From assembly GCA_900312665.1 (NCBI GenBank), contig ONZQ02000012.1:1041957-1105956 (forward strand): a stretch of DNA of 64,000 nt, written 5' to 3'. The notes under the pieces were generated by a model. The model did not search any database, was not told the origin of the DNA, and saw only the letters and a list, made by a program, of their open reading frames with translations. Shown in pieces: positions 1 through 11,800 of the stretch (its first letter is position 1; the number at the start of each line of letters is the position of its first letter). Source of the DNA: Cephalotrichum gorgonifer (lineage: Eukaryota; Ascomycota; Sordariomycetes; Microascales; Microascaceae). A program made the translations under genes and the position numbers.

Positions 1-205
1 GGACCCCAGAAAATTCGTCACATCTTGCTCCGAGAGTGACCAGGGTACCAATATGAAGTCAGATACCGACCATCCGCAGAGCTTGAACTTGTATATAATC
101 GGGCCATCCTCAAATGTAGATTGTCCCTCACAATTGCTAGGTGTCTCCCATCCTCCAGTCCAATTCGCTATCTTTTGGGCCTGCGCAAATCCAGTACACA
201 TAACA

Positions 206-1927
206 ATGCTTGGCCTCGACCTCATCACCAGTTGCTCACTAGTTATCGCCCTGGGCGGGTGCGTGGGGCCCATCGAACCCCTTTTTATCTAAATTGGCTA
301 GACATAGCTAACAAAATGAGGCGCACAACAGGCTAGTGTATGGCGTCGATACGGGAATCGTTGCCACGACAATCGCTCATGACTCATTCAAGTCCTATAT
401 GTACGGTCCGGGAGGCTCCAACGCTGCCCTGACCGGTGCCATCGTGTCGTGCTACTACGCCGGCAACTGCGTGGGTAGTTTCGGCGCCGGCACTCTCATG
501 GATAAATGGGGCCGCAAGAATCTTGTCTCCTCGTCAACGCTCTTCGCCATTATAGGAACCGCGATACAGGCCGGATCCATCAACGTCAGCATGATGATTG
601 TAGGGCGCGCCATCGCCGGCTTGGCCACTGGCGCTCTGCTTACCATCGTGCCGCTTTACATCGCCGAGTTAGCCCCTCCGGAGAACAGAGCCTATCTCGT
701 CGCCCTGAAGGGTCTTCTGACAGCCATTGGCTACTTGATTGCCAATTGGATTGGATATGCCGGTTCGTTCGCCGTTGGCGACGCCCAGTGGAGAATTCCG
801 TTAGCGATGCAGATTCTGCCAGCGGTGGCGCTGCTTATTCTGACGTTTTTCCTCCCTGACTCTCCTCGGTGGCGTAAGTTAGGATCCCCTTATCACCAGC
901 CTATGGAATTCAGATCCTAACTGACAATATTGCACAGTGGTATCGAAAGACCGCCATGAAGACGCCCACAGAATCTTATCCAAGCTCCATTCCAAGAGAG
1001 GGGAGGACTTTATCAGTAGTGAGATGTCAGAGATTCGGGAGCAACTAGCACTGGAGGCAGCTCAGCGCAGCCAGTCCAGCTGGACTGAGCTCTTCTCTTT
1101 CCGATACGCGCATCGGCTCCTCTTGGCCTGTTTTATTCTCAACATGACCAAGCTCTCGGGAGGTGAGATGAATCTAGCCCTTCTTGATTAATTTTCCTAG
1201 GACATAGGATGCTGATAGGTCTTGTCTTATACTCAGGCGGCGTTGTTCAAAACTACCAGTCGCTCTTTTACGTCGGTCTCGGTTTCGAGGGCAGGACTGT
1301 ACTCCTAATTAGCGGCTGCTATGGCTTCATGGGTGTCATCGGGCAAGTTGCCAACATGCTGTGGGTGTCAGACAAATGGCCGCGCGTGCGGACGATGTGT
1401 GAGTTCCAGTATCCTAAACACCAACATTATTAACCTATCCCTGTCCTCCTAACTAGTTTCTGACTCACAACGAAACACAAAACGCAGGCATAGGATCCGC
1501 CGTCCTCGCAACCTTTCTAGTGTTACTCGTCATCATGTCCCGCTTCTTCGGAGACGGAAGCAACACAGCCGGAGCCGCAGCCGGTATAGCCTTCATCTTC
1601 CTCTACTCAGGCTGCTACGCCATATTCTTTAACAGCACCGTCTGGGTCATCGTCGCCGAAATCTTCCCTCAGCATCTCCGTGGAAACGGCAACTCGTTCG
1701 CCGTATTCTCCATGTCCGTCACCAACATCTGGCTCTCCCAAATTACTCCCATCGCATTCGAGTCCCTCGCGTGGAAGTTCTACTTTGTTTTCATCGCCCT
1801 CAACTTTGTCGCCGTGTTCGTTTACTGGTTCTGGCTGCCCGAGACGAATCAGCTTACACTTGAGGAAGTTGCCGGCGCTTTTGGAGACGATATTGTCAGA
1901 AGGAAGAAGCTGGGAGGATATTCTTGA
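206..1927 (+). CDS. MFS sugar/hexose transporter, five exons
   Basis: A plasma-membrane sugar:H+ symporter of the major facilitator superfamily is the best reading. I infer exons 206-258, 332-873, 938-1162, 1237-1398 and 1488-1927; every junction is GT-AG, phases agree, and the joined frame gives 473 residues. Family marks: VYGVDTGIV in the first membrane helix, a DKWGRK loop (the MFS signature D-R/K-x-G-R-R/K) between helices 2 and 3, GRAIAGLATGAL, a PLYIAELAPPENRA loop after helix 4, PDSPRW at the end of the first half, and a C-terminal PETNQLTLEEV, the classic sugar-porter PETK/N motif. About twelve hydrophobic helices can be traced. The start at 206 is the methionine that leads directly into helix 1; an in-frame upstream ATG at 53 is less likely. 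Promoter not visible because the window begins 205 bases upstream. Substrate cannot be told from sequence. Confidence 0.85.
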
Positions 1928-4078
1928 AGAAAACGTGGAAGATGTCGCGAACAATGTCGATCAGGCTGAAGTTGGCCATGTTTCTAAGAAGGTCTGAAAA
2001 CAAGGAGCTAGATTCTTGCTCTATTAACCCTTTGATATATTCCATCTTTGTCCAGTTGGGCCTCGAATATAGCGTTGCGGAACAAGGTACTACCAAGGGA
2101 AGCCTAAGGTATTGGCCGATGCAACCCCGCGGCTTGACGATAAGGAGGCGGCCATCCTCCTGGTGACGCCCCACGGTCGATATTTGCAGGCGCAGTTTAT
2201 TCGTTTCTGACGGCCTTTAGCTATGTGGAATTTCATGCAATGTGGTCCAATATAGATCCATGAATGCTGCTAACTGAATCATGGCAGTACCGTGGACAGG
2301 TCGGAAAGGGATTGGTACTGCATACATCATATATAGCCAAAATCGGCATTTACTATCATCACTGCCTATGATGATCATTCTTGTTTCCACTACTATCGCT
2401 ATAATGCGTTCTGGTCTTAAGACAGCGGCTAAGTCACTTTAGGAGCTCTTGTAAGTGGTTTGGCAGAGAATGAACAAAGATATAATGTTATAATTCAAGG
2501 CGACACTGCAATCCATCCTAATCTTACCCACGAGGCCAATCTTGCTAAGATTACCAGAGAGGCGGCTATACGCGGCGTGACGGGCGATTGTAAAGCAGCA
2601 TACGACTAGCTCTACAAGTGCTTGGCCTATTCCCAACCCCGATTCAATATGGCAAGCACGACAGCCATTAAAGCAAATCGATTCAGGTTATGCCGCTCAA
2701 ATAAGAGAGTGGAATGCGAAATGGTGTCATTTTTTTTTTTTTCAATTTAACCTTCTTAAGGATCGCAGGGTAAATCCGTGACGTGTATGGCTTTGCTTAG
2801 TATGCTTTTGGCCGGAATTTACTGTTGTTAGCGAAATCGGCAGGACTTCAAGTGTAGGTCTGATTGCGTCTGGTAAAAGACTGTCCTCCTCCTCATTCTC
2901 CGAGCGCTAACACTTCTCGTTATGGCGACCCAATAGCCCCATGGCTGACAGCGAAGACGAGAATGTAGCTGAGTTCAGACAGCGTTTCGAATACCTAGTG
3001 CCGGCGAGGTCCATCTATCAAGACTTTCACCTTCAGACAAATGTTTATTTTCCCGACACCCAAAGCTGAAATCTTAGGGATACTCAAGCCAGATAGGCTA
3101 CATTGACAGGGCATGCTCTAAAGCAAGGGGATAGCACCTCCTATGTACTGTACTCGTTAGCTAGCGAATCATCTAGCTAGGTGCTTTCTACTACCACCTA
3201 ACAGCTCCAGACACTTTATTCTCAGTCAGGCTTATTATGTGTCATTATGACTCTCACCATACTATGATCTGGTGCCTGAGAAAGCATGATGAGCCTTATG
3301 ATTGGTGGGGACGTTCCATGAAGCGTTGCTGATGATCTAGGGTGCAGGCGGAGCGACACGGTGCAACATTTTCTGAACTTGTCCCCCAAAGAACCTACAC
3401 TCCAAGATTAGATCAACTAGTTTGCGCACGACAGCGAGATATTAAACAACAATCGAGAGGGTTTCCCTTATTGCCAGCTGAGCGAGAGATTAATTCCAAG
3501 ATGTTTCATGAGCTTCCTCCGGAGACGTGGCGAGTATCTTCATTGCTTAAGAAGGTGACCAGATTTCGCGCGCGTGCGATCTAGCTGATGTGGAAGCGGC
3601 GGGAGCGGGAGCGGGAGCGGCGCAGTTCGAGCCGCAGTGTGCCCGACAATGTTCTACAAGGAGTTACTTAGTGTTGTATCTTTATCTATTGGTGGGATTA
3701 GATGTGGATTGCCAGGTTTCATTGAGTATTGCGGACTTGCAGCGTCTGAAATAAGCGCTTCGATGGTTGTATTTATGGCTTTTATTCCACAAATGACGTC
3801 GACTGAAAGCAATCAATTTGGAAAAACTTCATCTCTCAGGAATCTAATCCGGGCTTACAATGGCAACTGCCGGAGCAAAATGCTCCGGTCTCCATTCGTA
3901 ATTGTCCGGCTAACCAAATATCGCTACCAGACATAGCGACGGTGCTGGCTTATAAAAGGATGTACCAGCTCAAAATGTTAATTGCAACAGCCACTTTGTC
4001 TGTTTCCAGGGTTGCTACGCTGGATTTATTTTTCGGACGACATCCTCACTTTCGCCATATCTCCATACCCTCGTTGCA
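1928..4078. other. Intergenic, AT-richer, no supported gene
   Basis: About 2.1 kb between the transporter and the LPMO. Only short open frames occur. One (2941-3069, 42 codons, starting MADSEDENVAEF) looks compositionally protein-like but is unrecognised and has no visible continuation. A poly-T run lies near 2731-2742, and a GCGGGA-type hexamer is repeated at about 3598-3622. The last 150 bases are the LPMO promoter. Confidence 0.6.
3951..3958 (+). promoter_or_regulatory. TATA box of the LPMO gene
   Basis: TATAAAAG lies 121 bases before the LPMO start codon at 4079, with a CCAAAT sequence about 35 bases further upstream. A good TATA box is typical of strongly inducible fungal secreted-enzyme genes. 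Its function is inferred from position only. Confidence 0.55.
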
Positions 4079-4882
4079 ATGCGCTGGATCATCCCACCAG
4101 TCGTGGCATTCACTGCCCTTCTATCGCCTGTCTTGGGGCACTGGAACTTCGAGTCGCTTATTGTGAATGGACAAGATACCGGGCCGTACGAATATGTGCG
4201 ACGTACCAAGAACAGCAACGGGCCGGTCCTAGATGTCACGTCCAAGGACATGATTTGCAATGTTGGGGGAATCGACGACGATGTCATGAGCACCACTGAG
4301 ACTCACACAGTTAGGCCGGGAGATCAGGTCGGTTTTAGGATTCGAGATGTCTGGGGCCACCCTGGTATACAGCAGGTATATATGAGCAAGGCTCCAGGCA
4401 CAGCCAAGTCATACAAGGGAGATGGAGACTGGTTCAAGGTGTATTCGCTTACGACGTCAAACTTGACTGCTGATCCTATCTGGTGGGCCCCATTTGTCGA
4501 CAATGTGGGCATCACTACCTTCACATTCACTTTGCCTACGGACCTGCCGCCCGGCCAGTACCTAATGCGTGCTGAGGGTTTGGCTCTTCACAGTGCTGGA
4601 GAATACGGCGGTGCTCAGTTTTATATCGGCTGCGCGCAACTCGACGTGACTGGCAGCGGTAACGGCAGCCCGGGACCTCTCGTGAAGTTCCCTGGTGCTT
4701 ACAACGGATACGAGCCTGGCATCATGGTCGGGCTATGGTGGCCTCCTCTGCGCAACTATACTGCCCCCGGACCTGCCGTGTGGCCGAACGACTGCGAAGA
4801 CCATTCCCATAATGCTCTCGGCAAACCGAGTGATGGAGATTGCACGCCATTGGCCTATGGTGCCGAGGGTGACGGATTGTAG
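4079..4882 (+). CDS. AA9 lytic polysaccharide monooxygenase (secreted)
   Basis: Secreted copper enzyme that oxidatively cleaves cellulose or related beta-1,4-glucans. Single exon, 267 residues. A 20-residue signal peptide ends ...SPVLG, so the mature protein starts with His21, the N-terminal copper ligand that defines the histidine brace. The second ligand is His94 in DVWGHPG, followed by the VYMSKAPG loop usual in AA9. His171 and Gln180-x-Tyr182 (AQFYIGCAQL) fit the conserved second-sphere His/Gln and axial Tyr. Cys60 and Cys185 suit the usual core disulphide. There is no carbohydrate-binding module; the protein ends shortly after a short Cys-containing tail (two more Cys, NDCEDH and GDCTP). 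N-glycosylation sequons occur at NLT and NYT. A TATA box precedes it. Regioselectivity and exact substrate cannot be read from the sequence. Confidence 0.93.
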   Translation: MRWIIPPVVAFTALLSPVLGHWNFESLIVNGQDTGPYEYVRRTKNSNGPVLDVTSKDMICNVGGIDDDVMSTTETHTVRPGDQVGFRIRDVWGHPGIQQVYMSKAPGTAKSYKGDGDWFKVYSLTTSNLTADPIWWAPFVDNVGITTFTFTLPTDLPPGQYLMRAEGLALHSAGEYGGAQFYIGCAQLDVTGSGNGSPGPLVKFPGAYNGYEPGIMVGLWWPPLRNYTAPGPAVWPNDCEDHSHNALGKPSDGDCTPLAYGAEGDGL

Positions 4883-5835
4883 GACTCTGGTTTACTAAAT
4901 TGTTGGGGTTTACTCTATTTTCAATCCTTCCATCTACATCTCTGTTACGGGTTTCACCTGGCGAACGATACCGCTGCGCAACTCACATAACCGGCGTCTT
5001 TCACGCACTCAGTCAGCACTCAGCACGCACTCGTTCATCAGCGAGAAAGCAGTAAACAATTTTCATTCTTTTCTTCCCCCTTTCTTCTCTAGCTAGAGAT
5101 AAGCATCAATACAGCCCCAACTTGCCGAACAAGCTCTTACATATATGGACGAGGCAGCTACTTACTATCGTACAATGCAATGATATTAGAGACGCTTTGT
5201 GATTAACCAGGTCAAGAAAGCATGAACTCATTAGGCCTTACACGACTGGTCCACTAGCGGGTTTCATCTTTTCCATGAACTGTGGAATAAACTCCTACTA
5301 CCAGAATTCTTGCAAGAAAAACATTTCCTTGAAGGGAGGGGATGGGAATCTGTATTCATAGTAGTAGAACCTCAAGCGCAGATGCAATCTGACAGCGGAA
5401 GGAATTTGAGATCAGCCATTAACTAAGAGTAAATCCCGGACGGATCCTCTTCCACTAGAGGTCCGAACCCCCATGTAACATCTGAATAAGTAGAATTAGT
5501 CCGGCAAGGTTATTCCCTCTGATTGATGTCCTCCAATCCGAAGGTTCCAAAAGTGGCAGTTTTGTTCTTCCGGAACCGGCAGCCTCGGATCAAGTCAAAG
5601 TCGGTCTTCCGGGATTACTGGTGCGTGGTGGTACGGTTTACAGCACTGTTGTTGACAAGAAACATCGCACCCCCAAGAGGTAAGCATGTAGGAAACTTCA
5701 AAATTAGGGGTACGCTCTCTTAATACCCATCTCTTATCCAGAAGTCCAATCTGTACTAACCGATCCTCTATCTGACAACTACGATCTACGCTGTCGACAT
5801 ATATTGGTTTGTCTGAGCGTTCTGAGCGTTGCGAG
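4883..5835. other. Intergenic, no supported gene
   Basis: About 950 bases downstream of the LPMO. I see no reading frame with protein-like composition, no splice architecture and no RNA gene. The sequence grades into the repeat-rich block that follows. Confidence 0.6.
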
Positions 5836-6002
5836 CTAAGGGCCTAGTCCTGTGCATGAGTTTGCTATACACAGTAACTGCCAGATACAACGGAATTGTA
5901 GGCTGGATGAGGTAGATCGTGGTCCGGGCACCCTAGCCATAGGTGGGGGCGTGAGATATCCACTACCTCGTCTCTTGGTTCCCCCAACTTGTGGCTGGTA
6001 AT

Positions 6003-6070
6003 TGACCAACCTCGTCCCTTTCGAACCTGTCAGTCCGGCTTGGCTGGATACACGCTGTGTCTGACAGATA
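6003..6070 (+). repeat. Direct repeat copy 1 (~68 bp)
   Basis: This segment matches 8521-8588. The core TTGGCTGGATACACGCTGTGTC (6040-6061) is identical over 22 bases at 8557-8578, and the preceding ~35 bases are similar (TGAYCAAC...TCCCTYTCGA...CTGTCAGT). The two copies lie in the same orientation 2.5 kb apart, around a decayed transposase, so they may be pieces of one repeat family or of an element's ends. Confidence 0.7.
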
Positions 6071-6869
6071 CGCCTAGAGAAGCCTGTCCATGTGTGCATT
6101 ATCAGCTCCTAGTCCGTGAGTTCTATCAAATCTCGTGAGAGGTCTAGAAAGCCAAGTGAGGCCATAATGGGATGAAAAGTAGTAGAAGGTATAAAACAAG
6201 GTGTAGATATTGTAGTCGCTCAATTTACTTGATCACGTTCCCGTCAAGTCGCTCTTAGAAACGCTCCGAAGCTTCGTCCGTGCCCTGGTCCACTTTTGCA
6301 TCCGGGAGCCACGTGTGGTGTGGAGAACATGCAGCGCGATCTTAGGGCGGGTCCAGCATGGAAGTTCCCCGGTCTGGTTTCTCTCTCGGGAACAGGGATC
6401 AGCGAACTCCGACTCTGACGTGCCGCATCGGTCTGGTGCATTACCGGTAACCTTCTTTCCAAACTGCTAAAATTGCTCGTGAAGGGTGTCTGGCATAGCT
6501 CGTTCTATGAAGCCGCCGCGAGCAGAGATATCGACGTTGATCATATCTAATCTCGAACCAGGAAATAAGAATAACATCTCCGTTAGTCCTAGGCAACGAC
6601 TCCAGTATCTACAACATATTGGAGATTACTGACTGAGCTATTGGCATACAATGATAACTTAATACGGACGCGTGATTCTGAGGTTAACCCTGCAGAAAAG
6701 CCTGTCCAGATTCGGAGTCGTGAGGGGGTTGTAGAACGAAATGGAGTTTGGTCGAGCCCAGGTGTATAGCGAACCCTCAACATAAACACTATGGCTCTGG
6801 GGTTTGTTGCTGAGGTGATGCAGGGAAACCCAGCATCAGGATTCTGATCCCAGTAAGGTCTTTCTAACA

Positions 6870-6894
6870 GTGTAAGCTCGGGACGAGCTTACAC
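6870..6894. repeat. Perfect 11-bp hairpin
   Basis: GTGTAAGCTCG, a 3-base GGA spacer, then CGAGCTTACAC: both arms are exact reverse complements. It sits inside the repeat-rich block and is followed 55 bases later by a second hairpin. Role unknown; possibly the terminal or subterminal structure of a non-autonomous element. Confidence 0.85.
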
Positions 6895-6949
6895 CTACTC
6901 GCAGGTGGCCGCCTATACTGAACAGGTGAACCAGTAGAGCCTCAGCATT

Positions 6950-6970
6950 GAGACTCGGGATCCGAGTCTC
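6950..6970. repeat. 9-bp hairpin
   Basis: GAGACTCGG, spacer GAT, CCGAGTCTC. Perfect arms. Just outside lie the weaker pair TATACTG (about 6914) and CTGTATA (about 6969), which could extend the fold. Confidence 0.8.
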
Positions 6971-7663
6971 TGTATAGTTGATCAATAATCCACACAGCTC
7001 TTGAGTCGTCAAACAAAGGGGGAGGCTCTCGGTATCATTAGAGTCGCAGGTCTTCCAGTAGATCACATCCTCAGAACCGGAGCTGCAGTCCCGGGCTCAC
7101 ATACAAGCCGAACAATCGGGTTTTCGAATGAAAGATATCGTATATTCCTTGATCAACTATTTCCCTGAAAAATATGCCCCTCTCTAACCTTAAGTACAAA
7201 AAGAGGAAGAAATTGATGATGTAAGTCAAAGGGGGGGGTCCCTGGCCCCTGGGCCGGTTCCACCGAGCTGCCGTGCCAGGTCCAATCGGACTTTCCACCC
7301 TGCCCCACCTCATTGCTACTCCGCTTCCGGTTGCCAAAACTGCTATAACTTCGTGTAAAGCCTCATATTGATTATTCTCAAAGTTTGTAGGATGGTATCT
7401 TGAACAGAAAACCAGTCCGAGCCATATTTAAGGCCCCGATACCTCCAGGTTAGCTATCACCCTATACCCACAGACCAAAGCTTACAGTGCCGCCAATCCA
7501 AGCCCGCCAAACCCAGCATGTATGTATTAACCCAGTCACTCTGCACCAAGGAAATCGTAAGGGCCACGGGGCTCTAGGGCCTCAAGAACAACAACAACTT
7601 ACCAGCTAGTTCCTAAGCAATAAGGAACATAGGCATATAGCATAGCAAGATCTGCCACTTCTA

Positions 7664-8026
7664 GTGCCTTCGCCACTATGCAAATCCGGCTCGCTTGCCT
7701 TATCCATTGCATTACGGGACCTTCGATATCAGAGAACTACGCGTCCACGGAAGATCTGCCTCACAGACACCCAGAAACAAGCCTGCATACAATTTGCTAG
7801 AGACCAGCTTAATATACATCTTGATCCTAGACATTGCGAAGACATTATCTCCTCTGACAAGACCTGGGCTACAAAAAGCCCCATGTTTGAGCGATGGACC
7901 ACGATCCACGATGTCAAGGATAAAGGTACCTGGTCACTTCTGCGTTGGAAGCCTACTGAGTGGATGCTTGCTGGTATGTTTGCTGGTAAGCAGACGGGCC
8001 CAGGTCACTTTTGGGAAAAAGAATAG
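7664..8026 (+). pseudogene. Tc1/mariner-type transposase fragment
   Basis: The reading frame carries pieces typical of fungal Tc1/mariner transposases: RKICLTDTQKQA..FARDQL, then DIISSDKTWAT, which corresponds to the 'vifSDEt' segment holding the second catalytic Asp, then FERW and, after a gap, MFAGKQTGPGHFWEKE, close to the family's G-P-x-x-FWEKEW stretch. The conserved Glu of SDET is Lys here (a single G-to-A change). The upstream DNA-binding half and the downstream third catalytic residue are not found in frame, so this is a decayed fragment rather than a working element. I could not find clear terminal inverted repeats around it. Confidence 0.7.
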
Positions 8027-8899
8027 GACAGCATCTCAGCCGAGAAATATTAGCATTATTTTCTACCCCTTTTATATCAGTTTTACTACTTTCAGACTGA
8101 TGCTCTACGCGCTTCTGTTTTCGTACACGATAATGCTCCAGCACCGTCTTGATCTATGGGAATTCCACTAATTCGGTGGTGGAACGGTTTCATTTGGTAC
8201 TTGAGAAGGGCGGAGACTGTATTAGGTACTAGAATTCCGACTCGAGACCCTATTAAGTATAGGTATATATACATTTTGGTTGCCTGATATCCGTTGGTAG
8301 AGGTCAAAATTTAGCAAACATGATCCTGAGGGAGGGGGGGTGTATGTATACTGGGAACTGGGGATGAACAAGGCGCATTATGCGACACCCTACCCAATGA
8401 GAGAGACAGGGATCTGGGATGCCCACCACCATACCATTTTCCCCTGGGATGACCAGACGGACTTCGAAGGGACACATACATCAATTCAATCAATACGGAC
8501 TTGAGGTTACAGTGATCCATTGATCAACATAATCCCTCTCGATCTGTCAGTAAAGTTTGGCTGGATACACGCTGTGTCCAACCAATATACTATCTAGGGT
8601 GTAGTGGGCGCAGCATCCTGGTAGACACTGTTGGTTCGGGGTGTCCAAAGGGTGAAAGGGTCAGAGTTTAACCGGGTTGGATGTGTTCCTCTGGGACAGG
8701 ACTCGAGCGGCAGATGCGAACCACAGCTCAGCTCCAGGGCGGGTGAAAGCCTTTCCCGAGCCCGAGAGTGCCAAGACTTTCAACAGCAGCCAGGCGCTTA
8801 AGATGTGCTGTAATAACACGTCCGTTCCCGTCTCTTCTTCTTCCTTCTTTTGTCGTCGGTTCCTGAGAAAAACCACTGTTTCTGTAAAGGTTTGCCAGA
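8027..8899. other. Downstream repeat tail and promoter region
   Basis: Contains the second copy of the ~68-bp direct repeat (8521-8588) and otherwise only shadow frames. The last ~200 bases, rich in C and T just before 8870, form the likely promoter and 5' UTR of the gene starting at 8900. Confidence 0.5.
8521..8588 (+). repeat. Direct repeat copy 2 (~68 bp)
   Basis: Same orientation as 6003-6070, with a 22-base identical core at 8557-8578 (TTGGCTGGATACACGCTGTGTC). The transposase fragment lies between the two copies. Confidence 0.7.
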
Positions 8900-11800
8900 A
8901 TGGCACCAACATCTCCACCACCGCCAATTCCCAAAACCCACTTCCAACATGTTCGAGAAATGATGAAGAAATACAAAATCCGCTTCCTTGGCCCAGCGGA
9001 TACAATCATCGACAAATCATGGCCTGCCAATATCCGAACAACCTTCAAGCAGGTACAACGGTTGGGCTACACTGACCACGACACCTACGCCGACGACGTC
9101 CGCGCAGACGCTGGGCAACAGCCGTGGAGGTATCAACGTATGGTCCGGGCCCGGAGGTTGTTACAAACGGCCTCGAGATGCCTTAAGGCTGGGAAAGTTG
9201 AAGCAGGATGGCGCCATGACATCGAGCCGTTGGTCTGCGGCCGATTCGCTGTGGAGGTTGCCTGGTAATACCACGCCTAACGAGACCCTGCTTTCCGAGG
9301 AGGAAAAAGAAGATAGCGTACTAACTTAACAATGACATCAATCTAGCAAGACCTGTCGAGGTCGCCTCTGGAGGTCCGAAGAAGAAGTGGCGCCGGCTAG
9401 CAACACTCGGACGAAGACAGCCGACGGGGATGACTTACCAAGTCTACAGACTCGACAAAAGCGTCGAAAACCGTGCAAGTGCCCAGATGCTGGCTTTCGT
9501 GGCGAATTGTAAGCAGAATATCCGTTTAAAACATACTGCCGGCGGAGTGTTGATTGGATGATCTGATTTTTTATTGCAGCGAGGATGCCGGCATTAATCC
9601 CATATTCGACAGCCACACCGAGGAGGCGATTGTTTATACCGCAGGAATGCAAAGCGATCTCCGAAGACGTGAACACAGGCCAGACCGCATCATAGGACTA
9701 TGTCAGACACGCACGATCGAAAGCTTGCTAGGAAAGCTCGACAGTCGGTACGCATCCCCTCCGAAGACGGTCGGGCAGGCGATTCGCACCACGCCGTTCC
9801 GGCAAGTAGGCGAGCCCGTCATCTTCCCTTTTTAATCATGGAGGCCAAGTCGGACAAGTCGACCAGCTCCTTCAACGACATAGACATGCAAACCGCATTC
9901 GCCATCAGGGAACTAGTATTATTGCAGGAAGAGCTCAGACGCTCTGCTTCGGCGCTCGGACACATCGAATGGGAGGCTGCGCCGCTTGTCTGGTATTTCT
10001 CGTACCGCGGCGAGCAATGGAGGCTCCATGGAGCATTCCCTAACCCGCATAAGGGCACGGGGGCTGTTGTACGTTGTACTCCGTCCTGTTCTGCGGTTGA
10101 TAGTATGAAAAACCATTCGTTTGCTAGATCTGCTAACCTCTCGTTGAAGGATGTGGTGAGGCTCTGGAGCGGAGAGATTGACTCGGCAAGAGGTGCACTA
10201 CAACTATTGCTACTGGTTGACTACATTTGCGACTGGGGCCGGGACAAGTTTCGGGAATCCACCATCCGAAGCCTCGCAGCTTTGAGTCAAAGTAACCGTC
10301 AAGGGACCGTAGTATCTGAGATCTTCTCATTGCGGGCAGCCACAACCACCCCTGTTCCCGCGCCACGGTCGGAGACGATGGGTAGGATGACGGCTACGAC
10401 TCAGAAAATTCATCAAACCGGGACCACCTGGCAAGGAGATGGCAAGCCTGATAGGTACCTAGGTCCAGACGAAGAGAGGGAGATTGTCGGCCTGACATCC
10501 TTGCGTCAACCTGTTAGGGACATTCGTTACATCATATCGCGCAGCAAAGGCATTCTTATCACCAAGGAGAACCTTGATCTGCTCCGTCAATCATCGTCGT
10601 CCAAGAAGCGTTTCTCGAAGTTTGCTAACGATATCCTACTTTTAATCATTAGGTGGGGTTTCGAGACGACGTCGCAGGGCCTAGATCTAGCTCAAATGCA
10701 TTGGCACAAGGGCGGGAGTACCCTTCACCTAGATCGCATACGTCACAAAGACACTAAGTTCATCGCGACAATAAGTTGTGCGTCATATATAAGCATCTCC
10801 TGGAGGCTGGTGAGAGAGCTCTACTGGTTTGCTATCGAGAAGTCTGCACTACCTTTCTTGGAAGCAACGGCGATGGCGGGTTTACGATGTCGAAAAAAAG
10901 TATCGCCATCACGCCTCATCAGCATAACCTTCCTTAAACTGAATGCGAGCCAGTACCTCTATCTATACACAAAGACTTGCGCCCGGATGAACGCAGCCGC
11001 ATGTCTTATGCGCGCCTACGTCGTGTTCAAGCCAGATCCGACAACAAATGGCTTCCAGGTGGAACGACTGGACGCCTCCGCGGAGGAGCCTGCTTCCTAT
11101 GGTCATGGGGACTTCCCTAGCGTTAGTAGCTACGGGTCACACCCCGGTGCAGTCGTGACACAGCTGCTCAGTGACAACGAGAAGGAAAGGTTGAAGCCGA
11201 GCCCCACCTTGATTCACCAACGGGGCTCTACGGACACCGTGCCACACGTCAACTCGAAGGGCGACTGGCAGCGGGACCAACTCAGGGTGCTGTGGAGATG
11301 CCGGCCGTGTCGCTTCGAAGAGTCAATCTTGAATATAGGGAGCCCCATCCTCGTCGTCGACCCCTATGGGACAGACCCGGAGACGGGACTCCCCCAACAC
11401 TGCACCTTCGTCGTAGAGCAGGGCCGGCCCAAGGATCCCCGACGACACTTCAAGGGCATGCATAAAACTTGTTTCGTGGCCGAGAGAGTCCTGAATCGCA
11501 GGATGCAATCTTGGATTGGGCCCAGGGACCTGGGAGATATGCTGGAGCAGCAGTTGGGTGATATTTGGCTGGTCCAGTTCACGCGCTGGAATGCAAAGAA
11601 GAGTACAGTGGAGGAAGAAGAACAGGTCGAAGATGCATCCGATGAATCCGCCGCATCTGCCACTCCTGCCGGGACTGGTACCATTGTTGCGCCTGCCGAA
11701 CGTTTGGGGGAGGTCGCCAACTGGGCTCAGGGTGTCTCCAACGAGGTCGTTATCATCGAAGATAGTGATGACGACATTGACACCGAGCGGGCCAGCAACG

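Larger units (their letters stand above)
5836..7663. other. Repeat-rich, gene-free block
   Basis: No credible gene. Short frames on the minus strand (6244-6462, 6589-6789, 7071-7337) have no recognisable family. The stretch holds one copy of the ~68-bp direct repeat and two hairpins, and runs into the transposase remnant. It is best read as degraded mobile-element sequence. Confidence 0.5.
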
